6,594 nucleotides of DNA, taken from the NCBI GenBank assembly GCA_937873665.1, contig CALMYW010000340.1:1-6594 (forward strand), in the 5' to 3' direction. The first letter of the stretch is position 1, and each line of letters starts with the position of its first letter. Positions 1 through 5,878 of the stretch are shown piece after piece. The notes below the pieces were generated by a model that was not told the origin of the DNA, ran no database searches, and saw only the letters and a program-made list of their open reading frames with translations. This DNA is from an uncultured Sphingorhabdus sp. Lineage in GTDB: Bacteria > Pseudomonadota > Alphaproteobacteria > Sphingomonadales > Sphingomonadaceae. Made by a program: the position numbers and the translations under genes.

Positions 1-3000
1 ACCTTCAACACCCGCAAGGAGTGGGGGCAGGCGCTCATGGCGCGCTACAAGGATCTGTCAGACCATCTGGTTGACAAGGAAACGGTCATCGGCAGCATTT
101 CAGGGTTCGATGTGATTTACCAAGGCCGCATGAGCAAGGCGACCACAACCTCGATAACCACCTACACAGACGGAACCACGAAAACAGAGACGAGCAAACG
201 GTTTGAATCCGCCATTGGAATCAGGGCATCCGAGCCGACAATTCTTGCTCAAGATGTGACGAGCGACCCTGTTGGTGTTGCCATGCGCGCCCAAACGACG
301 CTTGCCGGCATTGCTCGGGCGCCGGCCGCGCTTGAATCAGAAGCGAACGACCTCAAGGCAAAGCGCAATGCGCTCGAACCGCGCTTGACCGCACAATTCC
401 CCATGCTCCAGATGCTTCTGGACAAGATGGGCGAGGCGGCCGTACTGGAAGATGCGATTGTCGCCAGCGGGCAGGAGCTTACCGGGCTCGAACGCGAACA
501 GGAATTGGAAGATGCCTGGCAGGCTAGGACGGGTGCAATCACTCCGCTGTTCTCGCGCGGCACCGGCGCCGGCATGGCCGCTGGCGATCTAAAATCGACG
601 GTCGACCGAGTTTCCCGTGGCTTCAAGAACCTGCCGAAAGTGCATGTCTTCGCATCGCCGGCCGAACTTTCTACCAAGGATCCAGCACAGAAAGCCCTGT
701 CCGACTTCATTCGCAAGGCAGGCGCCTGGGAGGATGTCGAAGGCGCCATGCACCAAGGCGAGATTTACCTGTTCGCGTCCGGCCTGGCCGATGCGGCGCG
801 CGCCGAGCATGTGCTGGCGACCCATGAGGTCACGCACTACGGCCTCCGCGGTGCGATCGGCAAAGGACTGGATTCCGCGCTGCACCATATCTGGTTGAAC
901 AATGCGGCCGTCCGCAAGGAAGCCGCGGCAATCAAGCGGCGCAATGGCCTGGCATCAAACACCGAGGCTGTGGAAGAGGTTCTTGCCGACATGCCGGCCG
1001 CCGATCTGGTCAAACTGAAAGGCTGGCGCCGCGTCGTCATGGTGGCGCGCGACTGGCTGCGCAACGCTGGCGCTACAAACCTGGCCGGCCGGATCGATTC
1101 CTGGCTTAACTCCACCCTCGATGACCAGCAAAAGGCCGATCTGTTCGTGGCTGATCTGGTCAATGCCGCGCGCAACTTCGCGCGCAACGGAAAGCCGGCA
1201 AGCGTGATGGGGGGCACTCGCCTGGCCGATGGCACGCGGGCCGAGGATGTCGCAAAACAAGAGAAGTGGCTGACCGCCGAGGCCAAGGCCCGCGGCTACG
1301 CCTCGATTGACGAAATGGCCGAGAAGAACTACCCGGCATTCGAGAAGCTGGCGACGAAGTGGCGCGAACAGAACCCAGTGGAGAATGCGCTGCTGTCTCG
1401 TTCAGGCGTAGAATCATCCTATGGACTACCCAACGAACAGCCCGGCAACCGCGCTTTCGACAGGGCCGAAATTCGCGCCTTACGCCGTCTTGCGGCTGGT
1501 ATGGAGCGCCCCGAAGCCGGCATCACATTCCGCATTACAGACGACGGAATTGCTATTGCCACAGGACCAAAAGGAACGCGCGTTCCCGAGCGATACATCC
1601 GCTTTGCCAACAACAACGGACTGAGCTTCGAGTCGCGTCGACTGCCTATTGGTGGCGGAACAGAAGCCCCCGCAATGCCAGCAATCTACCGCGCTGATGG
1701 TGCGCTGTACTTTGGCGAAATGGCAAGCAACGCAAGGCCGATTGATCGTACCGGAAAGACGCGCTTCAGCCGATCGGCGCCCACGCCGACCGCGGCCGAG
1801 CGCGCCGACGCTATCCTGGCAAAGCCGGCCGGAACTTGGCGCCCGGTTGATGCGGTCATGCGCGCCGTGACGCAAGCGGTACGCATCGACAAGGCAACCG
1901 GCTACCTCTACGACAAGGCGGCAACGCTGATTGACCGCTACACGCCGGAACAGATCAAGGCCGGCGTCGTTGCCGACTACGGCATCCCCGAGGCGGTGAT
2001 CGATCGTCGTGTCGAAATGCAGGGCCGGCAGCGCGCGCAGATCCGTCAGGCTGGCGCGCTCCTGGAAAAGCTCTCGACGCTGACCCGCGCCGAAAGCCGC
2101 CTGGCCTATGAGTGGATGAACAACAACGACCCGCAGGCTGCCGCTTATTTCGAGAAGCAGCTTTCGCCAGAGTCGATCGCGGTCATGGAAGAAATCAAGA
2201 CCATGGTCGACGACCTGTCGAAAGAGGCGGTCGCCCTGGGGCAGTTGTCGCCGGAAGCCTACAAGCGCAACCGCTTCGAGTACCTGCACCGTTCCTACGC
2301 CAAGTACACGGCCGAACAGACCAAGGGCGAGACGAAGGGGCGCCAGAGGGCGATTGCTGTCCTGGGCGACCAGTACAAGGGCCGCGGCATGAGCGATGCG
2401 GTCGACATGGCGAAGGTGCAGAATGTCGCGCCCGAGTGGTGGGGCCGCAAGCTGCAGGCCGGGCAGGCCGACAAAGGATTGATCGGCGCCAAGTTCGTTC
2501 GCTACGAGCGCCGCGCGCCGACCGGCGAGGGTAGCGGAGCGCTCGAAACAGCCCAAGGGCCGGGCAACACCAACCCGCAGAAGAAAGGCAAGCTGCTGGA
2601 AGTGGCCTATTGGCCGGCTGACGAGAAGGCGCCGGCCAAGTATTCGACCTGGGACCAGTCCGGCACCTGGGAGGTTCGTGACACGAAAGGCGGCAAGCTG
2701 ATCGTGTGGCGCGACTTCACCAAGGCCGAGCGTACTGCTATGGGCGAGATTGACGAGGCCCGCTACGCGATCGCCAAGACGCTTCATGGCATGGTTCACG
2801 ATGTCGAAACCGGGCGCTATCTGGAGTGGATAGGCAGCACTTACGGCAAGGTAAAGGGCGAGCAGATCAACGGCGAGATTGTCGAAGCGTCCGATCGGAT
2901 GCGCGATACGTTCGCCCCTGGTACGTGGGTGCAGGTTCCCGAGACGAAGATCCCCGGCACGTCCGTCTCGAAGTACGGCGCCCTGGCCGGCAAGTTCGTT

Positions 3001-4530
3001 CCTGGCCCGATCTGGAACGATGTGCGGCAGTCCGTTGGCTTCCGCTTCGGCCCGGAACTGTGGCGTGACATCCTGGGCGCATGGAAGTCTGCAAAGACGG
3101 CACTGAGCCCCGCGGTGCACACGAACAACGTCATGGCGAACTTTGTCATGGCCGACTGGCACGACGTATCTGCCGGGCACATTGCCAAGGCGCTGCGCAT
3201 CATCCTGGGCGCCAGCAAGCGCGAAGGCAAGGGCATCCTCGGCCGCACCGGAAACCTGGCCGCGCGTGCCGGATCTGCCGACGCCGAGGCTGCGCGCGAA
3301 ATCATCGCCCGCTTCCATGAGTCCGGCGCCAACATGGGATCGTGGGTCAATGCTGAATTGCAGCGCGAACAGATCGAACCGCTGCTTGATGCGCTCGAAG
3401 CGGAAATCGGCCTGGCCGGGCAGCATACGGCAGATGCTCAAGTCGGCGCGTTTGCTGCGCTGCAGAAGGCGCTGCAACTGCGCTTCCCGTCAGCCTGGGA
3501 CGCTTTCAAGCCGACCGCCGCCGGCAAGGCGCTGACCACTGAGGCAGGGAACATGCTTGACCTCTACGAAGGCGAGGACCAGGTATTCCGCCTGGCCGCC
3601 TGGCTCAAGGCCAAGGAAGATGGGGAAAGTGATCTGGTTGCCGGGCGCCGGGCTCGCCGATCATTCCTCGACTACCACATCAACGCGCCGTGGATCCAGG
3701 CAATGCGCAATTCGGCTTTCCCGTTCATCAGCTTTACCTATCGCGCGGTCCCGATGCTGCTTGAAACGGCCGCTCGGAAGCCGCACAAGTTGATGAAGTT
3801 GGCGATGTTCGCCGGCCTGGTCAATGCCCTTGGCTACCTGCTTTCTGGTGGTGACGAGGACGACGAGCGCAGGCTTCTGCCAGAAGAGAAGGCCGGCAGG
3901 GTGTGGGGGCTTGTTCCAAAGCTCGTCAGGATGCCGTGGAACGACAAGTTCGGATCCCCCGTCTTCCTGGATATTCGCCGCTTCGTTCCGGTTGGCGACA
4001 TCTTCGACACCGGGCAGAACCACGCTGCGATACCCATGCTGCCGTTCGCTGTTCCTGGTGGGCCCCTGGCCATTATTTCAGAGGTCGTGTCAAACAAGAG
4101 CCAGTTCACCGGCAGGCCGATTACTCTTGAAACCGACACCGGCGCCGAGAAGGCGGCCAAACTTTCCGACCACCTGTACAAGGCATTCGCGCCGAACATC
4201 ATCATCTTGCCGGGCACCTATGCCTGGACCGGTGTAGAGAACGCGGCAAAGGGTAGAACCGACACCTTTGGGCGCGAACAGTCGGTGTCTGATGCGGCCG
4301 CCTCGGCGTTCGGTATCAAGCTCGGAAGCTACCCGGCCGACGTGCTGCAACTGAACCTGCAGCGCGCGACGCAATTCAAGATGATGGAGATCGACAACCA
4401 GATCACGCAACTGAAGCGCGAGTATCAACGCAACGGGATTACGGAAGACGAATTCATGGAGAAGGTTGAGGTTCAGCGAGACAAGAAACTGAAGATTCTC
4501 GAAGAGTTCCAGAAGAAGGTTGGCGGATAA
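1..4530 (+). CDS. C-terminal part of a giant phage polyvalent protein (zincin metallopeptidase plus LPD38-type C-terminus); 5' end outside window
   Basis: The frame is open from base 1 (reading TFNTRKEWGQAL before the first Met at 37). That Met has no well-placed ribosome site, so the gene almost surely continues upstream. Residues are numbered from that Met. Residues 1-150 (GFDVIYQG, then a charged helical stretch) resemble the end of the SNF2-helicase/DNA-methyltransferase module of DarB-like phage proteins. Residues 205-350 hold a zincin domain: H263-E264-V-T-H267, with E313 or E314 (EEVLAD) as likely third zinc ligand. Residues 456-575 are unrecognised. Residues 590-1497 match the C-terminal region common in phage large polyvalent proteins; about 1209-1330 (FPFISFTYR, a hydrophobic stretch at 1252-1269, VFLDIRRFVPVGDIF) look like LPD38. 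The end is a charged coiled coil (about 1450-1495). Such proteins are thought to be carried in the virion and injected to counter host defences; that role, and whether the peptidase is active, are inferences from family knowledge. Confidence 0.9.
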   Translation, partial: TFNTRKEWGQALMARYKDLSDHLVDKETVIGSISGFDVIYQGRMSKATTTSITTYTDGTTKTETSKRFESAIGIRASEPTILAQDVTSDPVGVAMRAQTTLAGIARAPAALESEANDLKAKRNALEPRLTAQFPMLQMLLDKMGEAAVLEDAIVASGQELTGLEREQELEDAWQARTGAITPLFSRGTGAGMAAGDLKSTVDRVSRGFKNLPKVHVFASPAELSTKDPAQKALSDFIRKAGAWEDVEGAMHQGEIYLFASGLADAARAEHVLATHEVTHYGLRGAIGKGLDSALHHIWLNNAAVRKEAAAIKRRNGLASNTEAVEEVLADMPAADLVKLKGWRRVVMVARDWLRNAGATNLAGRIDSWLNSTLDDQQKADLFVADLVNAARNFARNGKPASVMGGTRLADGTRAEDVAKQEKWLTAEAKARGYASIDEMAEKNYPAFEKLATKWREQNPVENALLSRSGVESSYGLPNEQPGNRAFDRAEIRALRRLAAGMERPEAGITFRITDDGIAIATGPKGTRVPERYIRFANNNGLSFESRRLPIGGGTEAPAMPAIYRADGALYFGEMASNARPIDRTGKTRFSRSAPTPTAAERADAILAKPAGTWRPVDAVMRAVTQAVRIDKATGYLYDKAATLIDRYTPEQIKAGVVADYGIPEAVIDRRVEMQGRQRAQIRQAGALLEKLSTLTRAESRLAYEWMNNNDPQAAAYFEKQLSPESIAVMEEIKTMVDDLSKEAVALGQLSPEAYKRNRFEYLHRSYAKYTAEQTKGETKGRQRAIAVLGDQYKGRGMSDAVDMAKVQNVAPEWWGRKLQAGQADKGLIGAKFVRYERRAPTGEGSGALETAQGPGNTNPQKKGKLLEVAYWPADEKAPAKYSTWDQSGTWEVRDTKGGKLIVWRDFTKAERTAMGEIDEARYAIAKTLHGMVHDVETGRYLEWIGSTYGKVKGEQINGEIVEASDRMRDTFAPGTWVQVPETKIPGTSVSKYGALAGKFVPGPIWNDVRQSVGFRFGPELWRDILGAWKSAKTALSPAVHTNNVMANFVMADWHDVSAGHIAKALRIILGASKREGKGILGRTGNLAARAGSADAEAAREIIARFHESGANMGSWVNAELQREQIEPLLDALEAEIGLAGQHTADAQVGAFAALQKALQLRFPSAWDAFKPTAAGKALTTEAGNMLDLYEGEDQVFRLAAWLKAKEDGESDLVAGRRARRSFLDYHINAPWIQAMRNSAFPFISFTYRAVPMLLETAARKPHKLMKLAMFAGLVNALGYLLSGGDEDDERRLLPEEKAGRVWGLVPKLVRMPWNDKFGSPVFLDIRRFVPVGDIFDTGQNHAAIPMLPFAVPGGPLAIISEVVSNKSQFTGRPITLETDTGAEKAAKLSDHLYKAFAPNIIILPGTYAWTGVENAAKGRTDTFGREQSVSDAAASAFGIKLGSYPADVLQLNLQRATQFKMMEIDNQITQLKREYQRNGITEDEFMEKVEVQRDKKLKILEEFQKKVGG

Positions 4531-4536
4531 TTTGGC

Positions 4537-4566
4537 GGGCCGCCATGAAGGCGGCCCCAACCTTTT
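4537..4566 (+). terminator. Rho-independent terminator of the polyvalent protein gene
   Basis: Six bases after the TAA stop there is a perfect 8-bp GC-rich stem (4537-4544 with 4550-4557) closed by an ATGAA loop. It is followed by CAACC and a run of four T. The stem is strong but the T-run is short and displaced, so termination may be partial. On the opposite strand the same hairpin could stop leftward transcripts arriving from the small-gene cluster, although no T-run follows it there. Confidence 0.7.
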
Positions 4567-4592
4567 GCGGAAAATAATCTACTTTTGCGGAA
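4565..4592 (+). repeat. Left pair of TTGCGGAA direct repeats (putative integrase arm sites)
   Basis: The 12-base unit CTTTTGCGGAAA occurs at 4562-4573 and again at 4582-4593, exactly 20 bp apart (about two helical turns), which would place bound proteins on the same face of the DNA. The shared core is TTGCGGAA at 4565-4572 and 4585-4592. The first copy overlaps the T-run of the terminator. Confidence 0.75.
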
Positions 4593-4612
4593 ATTTATTG
4601 CGATTACAATCT

Positions 4613-4625
4613 AGGCTGAAAGCCT
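4613..4625. repeat. Small inverted repeat beside the tRNA fragment
   Basis: AGGCT-GAA-AGCCT forms a 5-bp stem with a 3-nt loop, just beyond the CCA end of the tRNA-Leu fragment. It may be a remnant of the sequence that follows the tRNA gene in the host, or part of the recombination site. No T-run follows on either strand, so it is not called a terminator. Confidence 0.35.
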
Positions 4626-4626
4626 C

Positions 4627-4683
4627 TGGTGCCCAGGAAGGGACTCGAACCCCCACGGAGTTACCCGCTAGTACCTGAAACTA
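4627..4683 (-). other. 3' fragment of tRNA-Leu(CAG): probable attachment-site core
   Basis: Read on the minus strand, this is tRNA from about position 28 to CCA: the rest of the anticodon stem, loop TTCAGGT (anticodon CAG, Leu), closing stem ACTAG, a type II variable arm (CGG, GTAACT loop, CCG), T-stem GGGGG/CCCTT around loop TTCGAGT, acceptor strand CCTGGGC, discriminator A and CCA. The 5' half is missing: the sequence before TAGTTTCAGG (4684 onward) has no D-arm and no GCCCAGG partner for the acceptor strand. It therefore cannot be a working tRNA. A 3' tRNA fragment that restores the host gene on integration is typical of tyrosine-recombinase elements. The GCCCAGG/CCTGGGC acceptor would fit a betaproteobacterial tRNA-Leu, but this was not checked. 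Confidence 0.85.
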
Positions 4684-4725
4684 TTGTGAAATGGCTTAAC
4701 CATGCGGGTTTGAGCCTGTTTTCTG

Positions 4726-4733
4726 TTCCGCAA
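4726..4733 (-). repeat. Inverted copy of TTGCGGAA (putative arm site)
   Basis: TTCCGCAA on the plus strand is the exact reverse complement of the unit at 4565 and 4585. It lies 42 bp to the right of the tRNA-Leu fragment and abuts the inverted repeat at 4730-4758. Confidence 0.65.
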
Positions 4734-4758
4734 TCCAGTGGTTTTACTGGATAATTGC
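4730..4758. repeat. Interrupted inverted repeat in the attachment region
   Basis: A perfect ATCCAGT / ACTGGAT stem (4733-4739 with 4746-4752) encloses GGTTTT. GCA (4730-4732) and TGC (4756-4758) add pairs beyond a short bulge. No T-run follows on either strand. It may be a binding site for an excisionase or regulator, or a weak hairpin after the leftward operon; neither can be decided from sequence. Confidence 0.5.
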
Positions 4759-4771
4759 AATCAATCACTTA
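4759..4771 (+). promoter_or_regulatory. Candidate IHF binding site
   Basis: AATCAATCACTTA matches the IHF consensus WATCAANNNNTTR at every defined position, in an AT-rich stretch between the tRNA core and the rightmost TGCGGAA pair. IHF bends DNA in lambda-type attP sites so that the integrase can bridge core and arm sites. The match also overlaps the last codons of the leftward gene ending at 4761. Confidence 0.6.
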
Positions 4772-5063
4772 CGTTGTGCGGAACGTCGTTTGCGGAACGA
4801 TCTGCCATGGTCGTAGTCAGGATGATCGAGTCGCCAGCCATGACACAGATCGAGCGTTGCGTAAGGCGCATAACCTTCCTGCCGCCTATCGCTACGCCTT
4901 CGACAAAACCATGAGTTATCGTTCCTGATCGAGTAAAGACAGGAAACGTAACTTTTTCAAACGAGTCTGCTTCCATCTGAGCAAACACGTTGCCATCGCT
5001 ATCGAGCAGTCCAACAATCCAGTCTTTAGGTATCGGTGCGTTGCTTTGGCACGCCTCGACCAA
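4761..5063 (-). CDS. Small phage protein, body of a frameshift-split Tat-leader gene
   Basis: This frame has only a TTG as first possible start (5063), with no Shine-Dalgarno before it, yet is open back to 5096. It overlaps the twin-arginine leader ORF (5026-5118) in another frame. The simplest reading is one gene of about 117 codons, 5118 to 4761, interrupted by an apparent +1 frameshift between 5096 and 5026. The body (PKDWIVGLLDSDGN, VTFPVF...GTITHGFVEG, IGGRKVM, VMAGDSIILTTT) looks beta-rich. It recalls small phage proteins with a VTFP...ITH...GG...AGD pattern, a resemblance from memory only. Function unknown. It is the last gene of the operon, and its 3' end overlaps the IHF-like site and two TGCGGAA repeats. 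The break could be a sequencing error, a real mutation or recoding. Confidence 0.6.
   Translation of the reverse strand: MVEACQSNAPIPKDWIVGLLDSDGNVFAQMEADSFEKVTFPVFTRSGTITHGFVEGVAIGGRKVMRLTQRSICVMAGDSIILTTTMADRSANDVPHNVSD
4777..4797 (+). repeat. Right pair of TGCGGAAC direct repeats (putative arm sites)
   Basis: TGCGGAACG occurs at 4777-4785 and 4791-4799, 14 bp apart; each copy is preceded by a related ACGT(T/C)G stretch. They lie inside the 3' end of the last leftward gene, encoding part of its SANDVPHN tail, so this DNA seems to serve both coding and recombination. Confidence 0.65.
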
Positions 5064-5118
5064 CGCACGCTGCGCCGACCATAGCGGTAATGGCTTTCAG
5101 GAAATTTCTGCGGTTCAT
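5026..5118 (-). CDS. Twin-arginine (Tat) signal leader, 30 codons, out of frame with the downstream body
   Basis: The start at 5118 overlaps the stop of the preceding gene as ATGA (5115-5118) and has GAGGA at 5123-5127, so it is a well-supported translation start. The product opens MNRRNFLKAITAMVGAACV: an RRNFLK twin-arginine motif close to the S/T-RRxFLK consensus, then a short hydrophobic stretch, as in proteins exported folded through TatABC. The frame stops at 5026 after 30 residues, too short for a mature exported protein. The neighbouring frame carries on with a plausible body (MNRR...MVGA joined to ...RALVEACQSN). A +1 shift, or removal of one base, in 5026-5096 joins them. No long homopolymer is present there to explain a simple sequencing slip. 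It could also be an inactive remnant. Confidence 0.6.
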   Translation of the reverse strand: MNRRNFLKAITAMVGAACVGRGVPKQRTDT

Positions 5119-5543
5119 TGCTTCCTCACTTTGGCGAGTGCTGCTCTAAGCGACCGAACAGCCTTGTTATGTGCGTCGGCAACATGCTCAATGTTTGGCA
5201 TGCGAAGTATCTCAGTGAGGTCGTTTGCCCCCTTCAGCGCCGCCACCAACTCCTCAATCTCTGCATCCCGGCTGGCGGCACCGGCTTGAAATACCGCACG
5301 CAGCTTTTCATCGTGTGCCCGGAGTGCTGAGAGATCGTCGGGGTACGCCTCCAGTAATTCACCAGAATGATAATCCCACATATCTACTGGAGAATGCCCA
5401 CAGGTCATAGGTGACGGATGCCCTTCCATGCTGTCCCCACAGCAGCATACGCCGCTCGAAACTTGTGCATATTTAATAAAATTTGTAAGCTGCTCAATTC
5501 GCGCCTGCTGGGCGATGATCTTGTCTTCGTCGTGGGTGGTCAT
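5115..5543 (-). CDS. Phage hypothetical protein with CCCG...GHSPVDM cysteine/histidine motif (142 aa)
   Basis: The start was set at 5543 (MTTHDEDK) because it forms an ATGA overlap with the preceding stop and has GGAGG at 5550-5554, 6 nt upstream. The frame could open 16 codons earlier (5591), but that would lie deep inside the upstream gene. Residues 5-27 are a charged, probably coiled-coil helix. Residues 33-58 hold a compact cluster: C33, C34, C35, H42, C48 and H50, in a CCCGDSMEGH...CGHSPVDM pattern that recurs in small phage proteins and may bind metal. Residues 68-142 are mostly helical, with a basic C-terminus (ALAKVRKQ). No enzyme motif is visible and the function is unknown. It is translationally coupled to the Tat-leader gene that follows. 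Confidence 0.85.
   Translation of the reverse strand: MTTHDEDKIIAQQARIEQLTNFIKYAQVSSGVCCCGDSMEGHPSPMTCGHSPVDMWDYHSGELLEAYPDDLSALRAHDEKLRAVFQAGAASRDAEIEELVAALKGANDLTEILRMPNIEHVADAHNKAVRSLRAALAKVRKQ
5123..5127 (-). promoter_or_regulatory. Ribosome binding site that fixes the Tat-leader start
   Basis: GAGGA on the minus strand lies 4 nt before the ATG at 5118, inside the last codons of the upstream gene. It matters because it supports 5118 rather than the unassisted TTG at 5063 as the real start of the final gene. Confidence 0.65.
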
Positions 5544-5878
5544 TTCATTCCTCCAATCTTGGCTGCAACCATCGTCGCAGCGTACATCCATGCTTTCAGG
5601 CGGGAGTTGTCGTGGTCTTTGAACTCGACTCTGACTCTGTCTCGGATATTGTCAGTGCCATAGTAAAAATCACAAGTGACACGGCCTAGTTGCAAATAGA
5701 AGCATGTATCAATCAAAAGCTTCGCGCACATCTCGGCAGTGTCGGCGGGGGAGATGAGAGGGTTCCAACGATTACGCATTGCTATATCCCGTGATCCGTC
5801 TGAAAACACAGGAGCTTTTTCTAAGCCACAGGCCTTAGCCGCACATTCCAGTATCTTGATTTGTTGTTCAGTGGTCAT
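5540..5878 (-). CDS. Small phage protein, NinX-like (112 aa)
   Basis: The start at 5878 (MTTEQQIK) has AAGGAG at 5885-5890, 6 nt upstream, and overlaps the stop of the 35-codon gene before it by ATGA. A longer start at 5908 would place that ribosome site inside the gene. The sequence has a WNPL motif near residue 38 followed by PADTAEMCAKLLIDTC, then a beta-like stretch (VTCDFYYG, RVRVEFKDHD) and an alanine-rich final helix (AWMYAATMVAAKIGG). This layout recalls the small phage proteins annotated NinX/DUF2591, which also carry a W-N-P-L start and an Ala-rich end; that match is by eye and tentative. No catalytic residues stand out. Its stop overlaps the next gene by ATGA, so the two are probably co-translated. 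Confidence 0.82.
   Translation of the reverse strand: MTTEQQIKILECAAKACGLEKAPVFSDGSRDIAMRNRWNPLISPADTAEMCAKLLIDTCFYLQLGRVTCDFYYGTDNIRDRVRVEFKDHDNSRLKAWMYAATMVAAKIGGMK

Larger units (their letters stand above)
4563..4798. other. Putative phage attachment site (attP) region
   Basis: This stretch lies between two convergent transcription units. It combines a tRNA-Leu 3' fragment (4627-4683) as likely crossover core, two direct TGCGGAA repeats on its left, one inverted and two direct copies on its right, a 10-bp interrupted inverted repeat (4730-4758) and a perfect IHF consensus (4759-4771). Lambda-type tyrosine recombinases use this layout: a core within a host tRNA gene, arm-type sites on both sides and IHF bending sites between. 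All the elements are directly visible; the function is inferred. Nothing else in 4531-4760 looks coding. Confidence 0.72.

Noticed and set aside
37..39. ATG as the true start of the large gene
   Set aside because: The frame is open upstream to base 1 with family-like residues, and the nearest AAGGAG (16-21) is 15 nt away, too far for a normal start.
1480..3477. A 665-codon minus-strand open frame
   Set aside because: It lies wholly inside the polyvalent protein gene, is rich in Arg, Leu and Gly as expected for a mirror frame of GC-rich codons, and shows no domain. The plus-strand frame has clear family motifs throughout.
4585..4610. A rightward sigma-70 promoter, TTGCGG and TACAAT
   Set aside because: The boxes are only 14 nt apart, the -35 box is part of the TGCGGAA repeat, and no gene lies to the right on that strand.
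4613..4625. The AGGCT/AGCCT hairpin as a terminator for the tRNA fragment
   Set aside because: The stem is only 5 bp and no T-run follows on either strand.
4627..4720. A complete tRNA-Leu gene on the minus strand
   Set aside because: The sequence before TAGTTTCAGG has no D-arm and no strand to pair with CCTGGGC. Only the 3' part from the anticodon stem is present.
5064..5330. Plus-strand open frames across the small-gene cluster (for example 4990-5289 and 5118-5330)
   Set aside because: They lie opposite coupled minus-strand genes, lack suitable ribosome sites and have no recognisable protein features.
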